Shown here: positions 26,195-34,954 of the stretch, piece after piece | Layout of the letters: each line of letters starts with the position of its first letter | Numbering within the stretch: position 1 is the stretch's first letter | From: Novosphingobium sp. ERN07 | Lineage (GTDB): Bacteria; Pseudomonadota; Alphaproteobacteria; Sphingomonadales; Sphingomonadaceae | Reading direction: 5' to 3' | Assembly (NCBI RefSeq): GCF_012641335.1 | Contig: NZ_JABAID010000002.1 | Location: 372,001-436,000, forward strand | Length of the DNA stretch: 64,000 bases | The notes under the pieces: model-generated | What the model saw: only the letters and a program-made list of their open reading frames with translations | What the model was told of the DNA's origin: nothing | The model's database searches: none | Program-made: the position numbers and the translations under genes

Positions 26195-28696
26195 TCAGAA
26201 AGCCTTGCGCAGGGTAAAGCCCCATGTGCGCGGATCGCCCGGCAGCCCGGCAATCAACCCGGTGTTGCCCGGCCCGACGAAAAGCTGCTCGAAGTAGTTC
26301 TGGTCAAAGGCATTGCGCACCCAGCCATAGATATCGAACCCGTCATCGGTGCGGAAACCGGCGCGGAAGTTCGACAGTGAATAGCCATCAACGTTCGTGT
26401 AGATCGACGGCGAAGGGTTTGACGAGAAGTCCGAACGATAGCTGCCGTCATAACCGAAGTAGATCTGGCCATCCTGCGCCAGCAGCGAAACCGGCGCATT
26501 GGCCTCGAACCCGAACGAGAACGACCACTTCGAAACCCCCGGCAGGCGCTGGCCCGAAATGTCGCAGTTTGCAGGGCTGAGTGCTCCCGGTGTTCCGGCA
26601 GCACCCGGCACCTGGCTACCCGTCGCCACGGTCCCGCCCGAAAGCTCTGGCGGGCACGGCGCATCGGTGAACTTGCGATAAGTCGCATCGGTATAGGCCG
26701 CGTTAGTATAGGCGTTGAACCGTTCGCTCGGCCGGATCGAAAAGTCGGCTTCAAAACCCTGTGATCGAACGGCCGAAGCATTGGCCAGATAGCCACGCAG
26801 CACCCCGAACTGGCCATTGTTCACATTGGCCTGATAGTCCTTGATATCGGTGCGGAAGGCCGAAAGATTGAAGATCGCGCCAATGTCGCGGAATTCGGTC
26901 TTGATGCCCACTTCATAGTGGTTGACCGATTCCGGTTTGACCGTCGCCGTGCCAAGCAGCGGATTGTTCTGCGCATCAGTCGGCACGCCGTTCTGGTTGA
27001 TCCCGCCCGATTTGAACGACTTGGCATAAGTCGCGTAAGCCAGCACGCCTTCGGCCACCTTGTAGCTGGCGGTGAAGTCGTAGCTGAAGTTCCAGTCGCT
27101 GAACTCCGGCGAAATTTCCTGAGGGGTGAAGATGGCAAGCTGCGCCGTCTTGGTCGCGCTGGTCGTTCCATCGAGCAGGATTTCGGTTCCCGCGCCGTTG
27201 AACACCCGCCGCTGGTAGAATCCGTCCTTCTTGTCGTAGTTGACGCGAAGGCCGGGTTGCAGCGTCAGTTCGGGCGTCACTTTCCAGCTTGCCTGACCAT
27301 ATACCGCAACGCTGGTGTTCTTCAGGAACTGCGTGTTGCGCGCGGTCAGCCCGTCCAGCACGTTGGAATTGTACAGCGCGTTGGTTGGCGCGAGATTCCA
27401 CTTGGTCGATGCCGAACCATGCGATTCCGTGCCTTGCGTGTCGATCCGCTGGTAAAAGCCGAACGCCCCCACCACAAAGTCTACCGTATCGCCGCTGTAG
27501 TTATAGCGCAGTTCCTGCGTGTACTGGTCCTGCTGCGATGGGTTCTGCGACCGCGTAACGATCGGCAACCCGGTAAAATCGCGGTCGTTCTGCGGCTGCC
27601 AGTCCCAAAAGCGCCACGCCGTGACGGACGTCAGCGTGCCCGGCCCCACGTCCCACTTCAGCTTGATCGAAGCACCGCCGATCTTGTTACCCGCCTGAAG
27701 CGCAGCATCCAGATCGGTCACGCGATCAAACGGATTGGTGCTGACCGGCGAATAGCCCTGCGCCGCTGCCAGCGCTGCGAACTGCCGGTTCAGCGCGCGC
27801 TGCGTGGTGCCGGTCCTGACATAGACCGAACCGCAGCACACCGCGTCCTGCTCGCTGTAATCACCAGCCAGCGTGATGCTGAAGGCGTCATTGGGCTGAA
27901 ACAGCAATTGCCCGCGCAGGCCAATATTGTCCTGGCTCTGGATCCACTGCCGCGACGTGGCGTTATAGATCGTACCGCTCCGGTTAGTCGATGAAACCGC
28001 CAGACGCGCCGCCAGCGTATCGGTAATCGGGCCGGAAACTGCCGCCTTTGCCTGAACATAATTCAGGTTGCCGACGCTCGCCTCTGCCCGCGCTTCGAAA
28101 TCGAAGGTCGGCTGGTTGGTCGTGATGTTGATCGCACCGGCGGTGGTGTTCTTGCCATAAAGGGTGCCCTGCGGCCCGCGCAGCACTTCGATCTGCTTCA
28201 CGTCGAGGAAGTCGAACGTGGCTGATGCCACGCGCGAGTTATAAACGTCGTCGATATAGATGCCGACGCCCTGTTCGATCCCATCGTTAGTCAGGCCGAA
28301 CGGCACGCCAAGCCCACGGATATTCACTGCAGTGTTACGCGGGTTGGACGAATAGAACTGCAACGTCGGCGTGATCTGTTGCAGACGGCCCACGTTGAAG
28401 CTGCCGGTGCTGTCGATCTGGTCGCCGCCAACAACCGAGATGGCCAGTGGGACATCCTGCGCGGTTTCGGCACGACGGCGCGCGGTAACGACAATCGTCC
28501 CGCTTTCGTTGGCCCCGGTGCCGAAGGAAGATTCCTGTGGCGGCTCTGCTGCTTGGCCGACTGTTGGATCGCCGGCAGTCGTGTCGACGGTTTCAGGAAG
28601 CGCTGCCGAAGCTGTAACGGTTTCTTCAGCAAGCGCGCTGGACGAAACTATGGCAAAGGGCGCAGCCCCCGCCAGAAGCAGGACACGGAAATTCAT
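26195..28696 (-). CDS. TonB-dependent receptor (amine module 1)
   Basis: Outer-membrane active transporter of 833 residues. The signal peptide ends near SALAEE; the TonB-box-like segment GTIVVTARRR is followed by the plug (NIRGLGVPFGLTN, VEVLRGPQGTLYGKNTTAGAINI) and a 22-strand barrel ending in aromatic F (WGFTLRKAF). GAGG precedes ATG 28696. This is the sphingomonad 'TonB-dependent receptor' subfamily with no siderophore hallmark. It lies about 1.4 kb beyond the 3' end of the first amine dehydrogenase cluster on the same strand, with the short DUF2292 gene in between; uptake of the amine or of another nutrient is a guess. Confidence 0.93.
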   Translation of the reverse strand: MNFRVLLLAGAAPFAIVSSSALAEETVTASAALPETVDTTAGDPTVGQAAEPPQESSFGTGANESGTIVVTARRRAETAQDVPLAISVVGGDQIDSTGSFNVGRLQQITPTLQFYSSNPRNTAVNIRGLGVPFGLTNDGIEQGVGIYIDDVYNSRVASATFDFLDVKQIEVLRGPQGTLYGKNTTAGAINITTNQPTFDFEARAEASVGNLNYVQAKAAVSGPITDTLAARLAVSSTNRSGTIYNATSRQWIQSQDNIGLRGQLLFQPNDAFSITLAGDYSEQDAVCCGSVYVRTGTTQRALNRQFAALAAAQGYSPVSTNPFDRVTDLDAALQAGNKIGGASIKLKWDVGPGTLTSVTAWRFWDWQPQNDRDFTGLPIVTRSQNPSQQDQYTQELRYNYSGDTVDFVVGAFGFYQRIDTQGTESHGSASTKWNLAPTNALYNSNVLDGLTARNTQFLKNTSVAVYGQASWKVTPELTLQPGLRVNYDKKDGFYQRRVFNGAGTEILLDGTTSATKTAQLAIFTPQEISPEFSDWNFSYDFTASYKVAEGVLAYATYAKSFKSGGINQNGVPTDAQNNPLLGTATVKPESVNHYEVGIKTEFRDIGAIFNLSAFRTDIKDYQANVNNGQFGVLRGYLANASAVRSQGFEADFSIRPSERFNAYTNAAYTDATYRKFTDAPCPPELSGGTVATGSQVPGAAGTPGALSPANCDISGQRLPGVSKWSFSFGFEANAPVSLLAQDGQIYFGYDGSYRSDFSSNPSPSIYTNVDGYSLSNFRAGFRTDDGFDIYGWVRNAFDQNYFEQLFVGPGNTGLIAGLPGDPRTWGFTLRKAF

Positions 28697-28796
28697 CGCA
28701 AGGACCTCATGGTTTCCCGAACGATGCTTCCGGTGGTCCGGTCAGCGGCGCGGATTTTGGATTGTTTTGTTATTCTAGGGTATTTTGACGAGACGA

Positions 28797-28994
28797 TCAG
28801 TTCGGCTTGAGCCGTCGCTTCTCGGTCACATCGATCTGCACAACCCGGCCCTCATGGACCGTTAGCTGAACCGCGCCATAGCGCAGCCCGGTCAGGGCTT
28901 CGCGCACGCTGGCGAGGCTTTCTTCAAGATGGCGTTCCGCATCACCGGGGAGGTGTCTGCCGGAAGGTGCTGGTTCGATCATCGCTCTGTTCAT
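28797..28994 (-). CDS. YezD/DUF2292 small protein
   Basis: A 65-residue protein with the DUF2292 signature: SVREALTGLRYGAVQLTV followed by HEGRVVQIDVTEKRRL. Starting at ATG 28994 (GAGGA seven bases upstream) gives the normal length; the longer frame does not look coding. Family members are often near sulphur-assimilation genes; none are seen here. Role unknown. It is 100 bases upstream of the TonB receptor gene on the same strand and may share its transcript. Confidence 0.8.
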   Translation of the reverse strand: MNRAMIEPAPSGRHLPGDAERHLEESLASVREALTGLRYGAVQLTVHEGRVVQIDVTEKRRLKPN

Positions 28995-30084
28995 CCTGTA
29001 TCCTCGCAAGCCAATCGTTTGCCCAAAGGCCATCGCCGCCCCGGCGCAGCTCGATCTCCTTCCGATTTTCTCGGCGATTCGATCAACCTTACCGGTCATG
29101 TATACTCAATTATTTCAGTAGACATTAAATTTCGACTATGGCGTCCAATAGGCAAACTTCTCTCTCGTTCGCGGGAGTAGAGCGGCAGGCACGGGTACAT
29201 GCGCATACCCGCCCTGCCTGCGTCAGGACATAACTCTACTGATGATGTAGACAATATGCCTGCGACAAAGCGAGCGGTGCGCCAGACGAGTTGCCGGAGC
29301 AAGTTCCGCGCGGATCACCGGTTCGCGGCAAAGCAAGGTGGCGCGTAGTTACTCCAAGCTGTTCAGAACTGAACGGCCACCCTATCCGATGCCGAACGGG
29401 CAGCCCCTCAGGAAGAAGCGACCAACCGCAGTGTGGGCCGTCGCCGTCTGCCTCCGCAATCGTCTTGCGGCGCATCGAGGCAAGCGCGCAGGCAGTCCAC
29501 TGCCATCGCCAGATGCAACGCTGCCATAGCTTCGCCATGCTGATCGAGCGCGTCCAGCGCGCCCGAAAGGGTAACGAACACTTCCTCCAGTGGCTTGGCT
29601 GCTACGTGCATGGCGACGCCCCATCCTGTTCATTAGCGGTCTTGTGGCCGGACGAACCGTTCAGGCTTTCTCGTGCCACCCGCGATCATGCTGGGATTGG
29701 TAGCCAAGTAGCGCGCGAGCGAAAGGGAAGAATGCACCGCTTAAGAGGAAACAATCGCGCGCCAGAACCGCGGAGCGTCATCATTCCCGTATATTTACTT
29801 ACTCTCCTGACAGTTAGCACATTACCAAGCTACCATGCCCTGCTGGCTGCGCTTTGGTGCTGACGCCCACAACTGGTTCAGGAATGGAGACAGCGGGCTA
29901 TATGGCGGTTCCAGCGCAGCCATTGGCAGCATCTAGGCCAAGATGTGATCCGAATCACACCACGGCTATTGCTTGGTCCACCCCGTGGCATCCGTGTGAA
30001 CCGTCACAAACAGATCTGCCTTCACGGCCCAATTATGCACCGAGATTAATCTTCCAAAGCGGAACATATACGCGCCCATTTCGC
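28995..30084. other. Gene-poor kilobase between receptor and amine module 1
   Basis: About 1.1 kb with no confident gene. Parts (around 29090-29180 and 29780-29840) are clearly AT-richer than the window average. One small minus-strand frame at 29408-29611 looks coding and is listed separately. A longer plus-strand frame over 29291-29863 has Arg/Cys/Pro-rich content expected of the antisense of GC-rich DNA and is not called. No transposase remnants or long repeats were seen. Confidence 0.5.
29408..29611 (-). CDS. Small hypothetical protein
   Basis: A 67-residue frame beginning MHVAAKPLEEVFVTLSGALD. The middle is a plausible amphipathic helix pair (ALDQHGEAMAALHLAMAVDC) with cysteines C44, C48 and C56, and the end is Arg-rich. 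A possible AGGAT lies about 12 bases before the ATG. Codon third positions are GC-rich in this frame, which favours coding. I do not recognise the family, and chance is not excluded. Confidence 0.4.
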   Translation of the reverse strand: MHVAAKPLEEVFVTLSGALDALDQHGEAMAALHLAMAVDCLRACLDAPQDDCGGRRRRPTLRLVASS

Positions 30085-30597
30085 TCAACGCGGGCGATAG
30101 AAATCGCGAAAAGCTTCCGGCGCGCCGCACTTGGCGATAGCAGTTTCGACATGGCGCTGCCGTTCAGCGACCAGTGAAGCAGAGGTCAGCGCAAAGCGCC
30201 GTTCGTGCGCCACCTCGCCCGCCGTGAAAGGACGCGTGCCAGGGATCACGCTTTCCCCGCCCAGACCGAACACCATGAAGTTCAGCATGTCGGCCAATTG
30301 CTGATTGTCCGCGATCCGGCTTTTGGCGATGTTGGGCAGGCGCAGCAGATAGGCGCGGGTATCGTCGGTACACATCATGTATCCCACGCGCCCCCGCAAT
30401 TCCGGCAGCTTGGCTGGGGCGGAAAGCCCCTGCACCCCGTGGCACCCGGCGCAGTGTTCCACATAATCGCCACGCGCCAGTTCAGGATCGCTGATCGCCG
30501 CCAGCCCTTGCGCGACCGTTTCGGCGCGCGGATCGTCCCGCGCGACCAGTTGTGGTGCCGCCATCAAGGCCAAAGCCGCCAGAACCAGCGCGCGCAT
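30085..30597 (-). CDS. Amine-module cytochrome c, copy 1
   Basis: A 170-residue exported mono-haem cytochrome: signal peptide, then CAGCH (C49, C52, H53). The C-terminal half has LPNIAKSRIADNQQLADMLN and the tail RPFTAGEVAHERR. The cytochrome at the equivalent place in module 2 (56686-57159) shares the same layout: PN/PG(I/V), then LA(D/N)xxN(F/W), then RP(F/Y)T. It is the last gene of the B-E-D-A-cytochrome operon, ten bases after the light-chain stop. It could be the electron acceptor of the dehydrogenase or take part in TTQ formation; one haem only, so it is not MauG. Confidence 0.85.
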   Translation of the reverse strand: MRALVLAALALMAAPQLVARDDPRAETVAQGLAAISDPELARGDYVEHCAGCHGVQGLSAPAKLPELRGRVGYMMCTDDTRAYLLRLPNIAKSRIADNQQLADMLNFMVFGLGGESVIPGTRPFTAGEVAHERRFALTSASLVAERQRHVETAIAKCGAPEAFRDFYRPR

Positions 30598-30607
30598 CGT
30601 CCGATCC

Positions 30608-31150
30608 TCAGGCTGCGCCGATCATCATCGCGGTTGAGCAATGGTATTCCATGCTGCTCGTCCCAAAGCACCAGATAATGTTATTGTTAAGCTGCGGCAG
30701 GTAAAGCTGCGTCTCACGGTCGATATTGTCGCAGCCGCACTGGCCACACGTCGGCTTTCCGCAGCAATCGCGATAGGCGATCATGTAGGCCTTGCCGTCA
30801 TCGGGATTGATGCACGATCCCACCCACGAAACCGGCGAAGGTTCAGATCCTGCCGGGCACGTGTGGATGCCGCCGCCGCAACAGGTGCATAGCGATCCAT
30901 CGATAGCGCAGTAGCGCCAGTAATCGCACTTGGTATCGTCCTTCGTCTGCGCAGAGCGCGCAAAGGCGGTCTTGGCCTCAGGCGAACGATCAGGCTTGGC
31001 TGCTTCGGCCCGGCTTACGGGCAGCAGCGGAAACACCGGGGCTGCCACCAGTGCCGCACCCAACCTTGAAAGAATGCCCCGCCGCGAAGTGCCCCCGGCC
31101 AGTCGCCGCAACAACTTCTCGCCAGCAGCATCGGGATTGAACCTGATCAT
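30608..31150 (-). CDS. aauA: TTQ amine dehydrogenase light chain, copy 1
   Basis: Catalytic small subunit (180 residues) of a methylamine/aromatic-amine dehydrogenase, which oxidises primary amines to aldehyde plus ammonia in the periplasm using tryptophan tryptophylquinone made from two of its own tryptophans. By alignment to the known enzymes those are W78 (CDYWRYCAIDG) and W160 (NIIWCFG); the catalytic base is D128 (AYRDCCG). Fourteen cysteines (75-171) would give the dense disulphide network of the family. The N-terminus has a twin-arginine-type TSRRGIL before a hydrophobic stretch. Start 31150 places this leader correctly. It follows mauD after 25 bases. Confidence 0.92.
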   Translation of the reverse strand: MIRFNPDAAGEKLLRRLAGGTSRRGILSRLGAALVAAPVFPLLPVSRAEAAKPDRSPEAKTAFARSAQTKDDTKCDYWRYCAIDGSLCTCCGGGIHTCPAGSEPSPVSWVGSCINPDDGKAYMIAYRDCCGKPTCGQCGCDNIDRETQLYLPQLNNNIIWCFGTSSMEYHCSTAMMIGAA

Positions 31151-31175
31151 CGAATGCCCCCTTCGTTCGTCCCGT

Positions 31176-31781
31176 TCACGCCGCAACCGGCTGTTTCAGC
31201 CCCGAAATGTAGTCCTGTACCGTCGCGATCCCCAGCTCGTGCGCCACGACAAGGCTCTCCAGGTGCTCGCGGCTGTTCACCAGCCCCTTCGACAGGATCA
31301 CGCCGTCAGCATCCAACAGCACCGCATAGGGCAGCTTGCCCACCTCGAACGCCTGCCCAACTTCCGGCCCATTGATAAAGCGATAGCCCTCCAGCCCCTG
31401 CGTCGCGATCAGGCCCTGCTGCGCCGTGACGGTATCGTCACCCACGAAAGTCAGTTCCACACGCTCGTCCTTGGCAAAAGACCGCGCCGCCGGGATCAGG
31501 CCCTTGCACAGCGGGCACGTGGCCGAAACGAACATCAGCAACCGCAGCGGCACGCCCTTGGCCGCCCCGCCAACGATCACGTCGCCGCCTGCAAGCGTCT
31601 TGGCAGGCACGGACGGAGCCTTGCCGCCCACTGCAGGGCCACCGCTCGTCTGCAAGGCCCCCGCTGGAGCGACGCGCATGTGCAGCACGCCCACCTGGCG
31701 CGCCAGCGCCAGCAGCGCCACCACCAGCGCGATGATCACCACCCACGAAAGCACCTGCCCCACGATCAGCGCAGTCATCAT
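31176..31781 (-). CDS. mauD: MauD-type thiol-disulphide protein, copy 1
   Basis: A 201-residue membrane-anchored thioredoxin-fold protein: one N-terminal helix (about 5-27), GVLHMRVAPAGAL (typical MauD), and redox motif CPLC (C89, C92) in SATCPLC. MauD is required for correct disulphides in the amine dehydrogenase light chain. The final segment KLPYAVLLDADGVILSKG with GLVNSREHLESL is family-conserved. Its start overlaps the mauE stop by four bases. Confidence 0.92.
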   Translation of the reverse strand: MMTALIVGQVLSWVVIIALVVALLALARQVGVLHMRVAPAGALQTSGGPAVGGKAPSVPAKTLAGGDVIVGGAAKGVPLRLLMFVSATCPLCKGLIPAARSFAKDERVELTFVGDDTVTAQQGLIATQGLEGYRFINGPEVGQAFEVGKLPYAVLLDADGVILSKGLVNSREHLESLVVAHELGIATVQDYISGLKQPVAA

Positions 31782-32326
31782 CGCGAATTCCTTTCAACAG
31801 CCAGCGGCCCCGCCGCCAGCGCGGCCAGTGCGTTCACCAGCAAAGTCATAAGATAAAGCGCCAGCCCTCCGGCCAGTGAAAGCCCCCACGCCAGCGATCC
31901 AAACGCAGGCAGGCCCATCAGCGCAGGCACCAGCAGCGCCGCAAGCACCACATTGCGCGCCACAAGCGTCCGGCTCAACGGTTGGCGCAGTTCCGAACGC
32001 CCGCACCCGCAATCGATATGCGCACGCCCGCGTCCGATATTCACCGCCATCGCCACGGCAAAGGCCAGCAGCAAACCCGCAGCAGGCACTGCGGCGAAGG
32101 CTGTTCCGCCTAGCAACGCAGCGCCGATCAGCACCTCGGCCCACGGCAGCACCGTCGCCACCGGCCCGACCAGCGCATCGGGCAACAACCGATAGTTCGC
32201 CACAACGCCCGGAAACACGCGCCGGTTGCGCAGCTTGGCTACGCCTGCAGCAAGGAACACCAGCCCGTTGCCCACGGCAGCCACCCCGCCGCAGATCGCC
32301 AGAGCCGTGTCGAAAGCCTCGCTCAC
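31778..32326 (-). CDS. mauE: MauE-type membrane protein, copy 1
   Basis: An inner-membrane protein of 182 residues with four or five helices and the MauE/DoxX-like features GVAKLRNRRVFPGVVANYRL and IDCGCGRSELRQPLS. MauE acts with MauD in folding and disulphide formation of the light chain. Its start overlaps the heavy-chain stop and its stop overlaps the mauD start, so translation is coupled. Confidence 0.9.
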   Translation of the reverse strand: MSEAFDTALAICGGVAAVGNGLVFLAAGVAKLRNRRVFPGVVANYRLLPDALVGPVATVLPWAEVLIGAALLGGTAFAAVPAAGLLLAFAVAMAVNIGRGRAHIDCGCGRSELRQPLSRTLVARNVVLAALLVPALMGLPAFGSLAWGLSLAGGLALYLMTLLVNALAALAAGPLAVERNSR

Positions 32327-33486
32327 TTCGGCTCGACCACCGAAATAAGCCCACCGCCCGCATTCTCGATCTCGTGCTTCACTTCGCCGGTTTTGGAATC
32401 GATAATCGTGGCGTTGTTTTCCATGCCGTTGACCATGATCATCGCGGCATCGTCCTGCGTGATCTCGATGTTGCGCGGATGGCCCTTCACCGGGATGCGC
32501 TTGATCAGCTTCTTCGCTGCCAGATCAAGGCCCCAGATCTCTTCGGCACCTTCCTTGTGGCTCCAGTATTCACCCTTGTGCATGAGCACCCATAACGTGC
32601 CGCTTGGGCGATGCAGCGCGCTTGGCTGCATCCCGCCGGGATACCATGCGATGTCCAGCGGCTTCACGTCGGCTGCGCGCATACCGCCGGCTTCCTGAAT
32701 GGAGAACGGCGCGCTCACCACCGGAGCCGCGCCCATCGCCACTGTGCGCACCTGCCCGGTATAGCTGAGCAGAACCGCCATCTTCTTTTTGCGATCATAA
32801 GCTACGTTGGAATAGATCGGGTCTGCCGCCGCATCAAAGAACTCGGCTGAGCGCGTGATCTCCTGCGTTGCCCCCTTCACAGCTACCGTCGCCAGCGTGC
32901 CATCGGCACAAAGTGCGGAAAAGCCGACGCCGGGATTGACGATCAGGCTGGCACAGCCCGGCAGTTCAATGGCCCGCACGAACTTGCGCTTGGCCATGTC
33001 GATGATGTTGACCGACGATGCCGGATCGAAGTTGTAGTCATAGGCGGTCTTGCCATCGTCGCTCAGCACGAAGTTGGTTGTAAAGCCGCCCACGATCAGC
33101 CGACCGGGCGTCGGGATCTCGGTTATCAGCTTCAACGACTTGCTGTCATAGACGGAAACGAAGTCCATCCGCGTTCCACGGTTGACCTTCGACCACATCG
33201 TCTCGGCCACGTAATAGAACTTGCCGTCAGGATCAATCGCCAGATCGGAATCGCGACTGGTGGAAACCATCCCCACCATCTTGCCCGTCCCGGCATCGAA
33301 AATGCTCGATCCAGCACTGCCCCAACCGCCGCGTACATAGAACCAGTTCGCCTTGGGAGCCTCCATCGTGCTGACGCTGGCTTCTTCTGCCTCGGCAATC
33401 ACGTTCTCGGCCATGACCGGGGCCACGAATGCTACCGCTGCCGTAGCGAAAAGCGCCACCCGCGCCACCATGCTCAAACGCGTCAT
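32323..33486 (-). CDS. aauB: Amine dehydrogenase heavy chain, copy 1
   Basis: Large non-catalytic subunit (387 residues), a seven-bladed propeller that forms an alpha2beta2 enzyme with the light chain. The signal peptide ends at VMAEN. Family features are MWSKVNRGTRMDFVSVYD, the IELPGCASLI segment, SALCADGTLATV, and the late LWVLMHKGEYWSHKEGAEEIW. It resembles the aromatic amine dehydrogenase large subunit more than classical methylamine dehydrogenase, but is more divergent than the copy in module 2. ATG 33486 follows AGGGGGCC. First gene of the operon B-E-D-A-cytochrome. Confidence 0.9.
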   Translation of the reverse strand: MTRLSMVARVALFATAAVAFVAPVMAENVIAEAEEASVSTMEAPKANWFYVRGGWGSAGSSIFDAGTGKMVGMVSTSRDSDLAIDPDGKFYYVAETMWSKVNRGTRMDFVSVYDSKSLKLITEIPTPGRLIVGGFTTNFVLSDDGKTAYDYNFDPASSVNIIDMAKRKFVRAIELPGCASLIVNPGVGFSALCADGTLATVAVKGATQEITRSAEFFDAAADPIYSNVAYDRKKKMAVLLSYTGQVRTVAMGAAPVVSAPFSIQEAGGMRAADVKPLDIAWYPGGMQPSALHRPSGTLWVLMHKGEYWSHKEGAEEIWGLDLAAKKLIKRIPVKGHPRNIEITQDDAAMIMVNGMENNATIIDSKTGEVKHEIENAGGGLISVVEPK

Positions 33487-33519
33487 CACGGCCCCCTGAT
33501 CTAACCCGCAGGACCAATG

Positions 33520-33546
33520 CTTGACGACTGTCCGGATTCGGTCAAG
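33520..33546 (-). promoter_or_regulatory. Promoter/operator region of amine module 1
   Basis: On the minus strand CTTGACCGAAT (33546-33536) provides a -35-like TTGACC, and the same element occurs as CTTGACAGAAT upstream of the module 2 heavy chain. CTTGAC also recurs inverted (33520-33525), giving a 6-bp dyad with 15 bases between arms. A clear -10 was not found. The TetR gene just upstream is the likely binder. Confidence 0.45.
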
Positions 33547-33583
33547 CGCCTTATTGCAACTGCGAAAGAAAGGTGGATTTGCG

Positions 33584-34267
33584 CTATGCCCGCCGGTTGT
33601 CGAGGCCAGCGATCTGCGCAGGGGTGATGGTCTTGGCAAGTTGCACCAGCCCATGCGCGGCAATCGCCGTGAATGCCGACATCCGATCCGCCCAAGGTTT
33701 TTCGTACCCCAGAAACGGCGTCGCCCCTTCCATCGAAGCGCTGATGAACAGTGCCATGTCACGCACCTGCTGCTCATTCAACGCAGGGTTCAACAGCGCC
33801 ACATATTCCGCAATGATATCGTGAACCCGCTGGTAGAACACCCGCACCCGGTCGGCCACGAACTCGTTGTGGTTGGCCAGCGCCCACAGTTCGGGGAACA
33901 ATCGGGTGGTGCGCTTTCCGGCGATATCGTCAAGGCACATCACCACAACCAGTCGCAGCCGTTCCTCGGCATCAAGCCCCGGCTGGCGCACGGTGCGTTC
34001 CAGCAGCTTGTCGTAATTGCCGATGATATCGTCCAGCAGTGTCTGGATCAGCAGTTCCTTCTTGGGGAAATGGTAGCTGACATTGCCCACCTTCATCCCG
34101 CATTCCGCCGCAATCCGGCGGATAGTGAACGCGCCCGATCCTTCATCGATCAGCACGCGCAGCGCGGCCTTGATGATTGTGTCCACCGTCTCCGTCCCGC
34201 GCGCATAGGTTCCGGGGCGCGGAGCAGAGGGCAGATCGGTGTCCAAAGGATCGGGGCGAGCAGCCAT
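33584..34267 (-). CDS. TetR family regulator of amine module 1
   Basis: A 227-residue TetR protein. The helix-turn-helix is TIRRIAAECGMKVGNVSYHF. The C-terminal domain has GKRTTRLFPELWALANHNEF and ends KTITPAQIAGL, almost word for word shared with the regulator at 60580 (KTTRFFPELWSLSNHDAF, KTITPAQIAGL), so these are paralogues. It is co-directional with and 97 bases upstream of the heavy-chain gene, unlike module 2 where the regulator is divergent. The effector may be the amine or aldehyde. Confidence 0.9.
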   Translation of the reverse strand: MAARPDPLDTDLPSAPRPGTYARGTETVDTIIKAALRVLIDEGSGAFTIRRIAAECGMKVGNVSYHFPKKELLIQTLLDDIIGNYDKLLERTVRQPGLDAEERLRLVVVMCLDDIAGKRTTRLFPELWALANHNEFVADRVRVFYQRVHDIIAEYVALLNPALNEQQVRDMALFISASMEGATPFLGYEKPWADRMSAFTAIAAHGLVQLAKTITPAQIAGLDNRRA

Positions 34268-34447
34268 AAGACCCGCGCATAACACCAAGGTCGCGCCCGC
34301 GCCAAGGACATTGGTGCCACCAGACCCGATAGGGGAACAAGGCGCTTGACCCCAACCGATCACCTGTCCAGATTCCAGCCCAATCGGAAAAGCGCCAACA
34401 GCAACGCTTTGATGCGCGTCTGAAACATTTGCCGGAGATTCAACACG

Positions 34448-34954
34448 ATGAGCGTCACCCTCACCGTTAATGGTCGTAAGCGCGCGGTCGATGCAGAGGC
34501 AGACAAGCCCCTGCTCTGGGTCTTGCGTGAAGACCTCGATATGCCCGGCACGAAGTTCGGCTGCGGCGCAGGGCTGTGCGGTGCCTGCACTGTCCACCTT
34601 GATGGCGAAGCTGTCCGTTCGTGCCAGACACCGATTGCCGATGCCGCCGGAAAGCAGGTTACCACTATCGAAGGCGTGGCCATGAACGATCTGGGCAAGC
34701 GCGTGGTGGAAGCGTGGACGGCATTAGACGTGCCGCAGTGCGGCTATTGTCAGGCCGGGCAGATCATGTCGGCCACGGCCCTGCTCAAACAAAACCCCAA
34801 ACCCACGCCCGAAGATATCGACGGCTGGATGAGCGGCAACATCTGCCGCTGCGCCACATACCTCCGCATCCGCGCCGCCATTCGCAAGGCAGCTGGCCTT
34901 CCCGCCGAGATGGCCGATGCCTCAGCACTCCCCGTTGCGGAGAATCTGGCATGA
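34448..34954 (+). CDS. iorA: 2Fe-2S subunit of a molybdenum hydroxylase
   Basis: Small iron-sulphur subunit (168 residues) of the isoquinoline-1-oxidoreductase/aldehyde oxidase group. The plant-type cluster is C39, C44, C47, C59 ([19 protein letters not shown]) and the second cluster C98, C101, C133, C135 (QCGYC, ICRC). It passes electrons from the molybdenum site in the partner subunit. No signal peptide; it would be exported by hitch-hiking on the Tat leader of the large subunit. Its stop overlaps the next start (ATGA). Confidence 0.92.
   Translation: MSVTLTVNGRKRAVDAEADKPLLWVLREDLDMPGTKFGCGAGLCGACTVHLDGEAVRSCQTPIADAAGKQVTTIEGVAMNDLGKRVVEAWTALDVPQCGYCQAGQIMSATALLKQNPKPTPEDIDGWMSGNICRCATYLRIRAAIRKAAGLPAEMADASALPVAENLA

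Noticed and set aside
28995..30084. Mobile-element remnant in the gene-poor kilobase
   Set aside because: No transposase fragment, terminal inverted repeat or target duplication was seen; lower GC alone is not enough.
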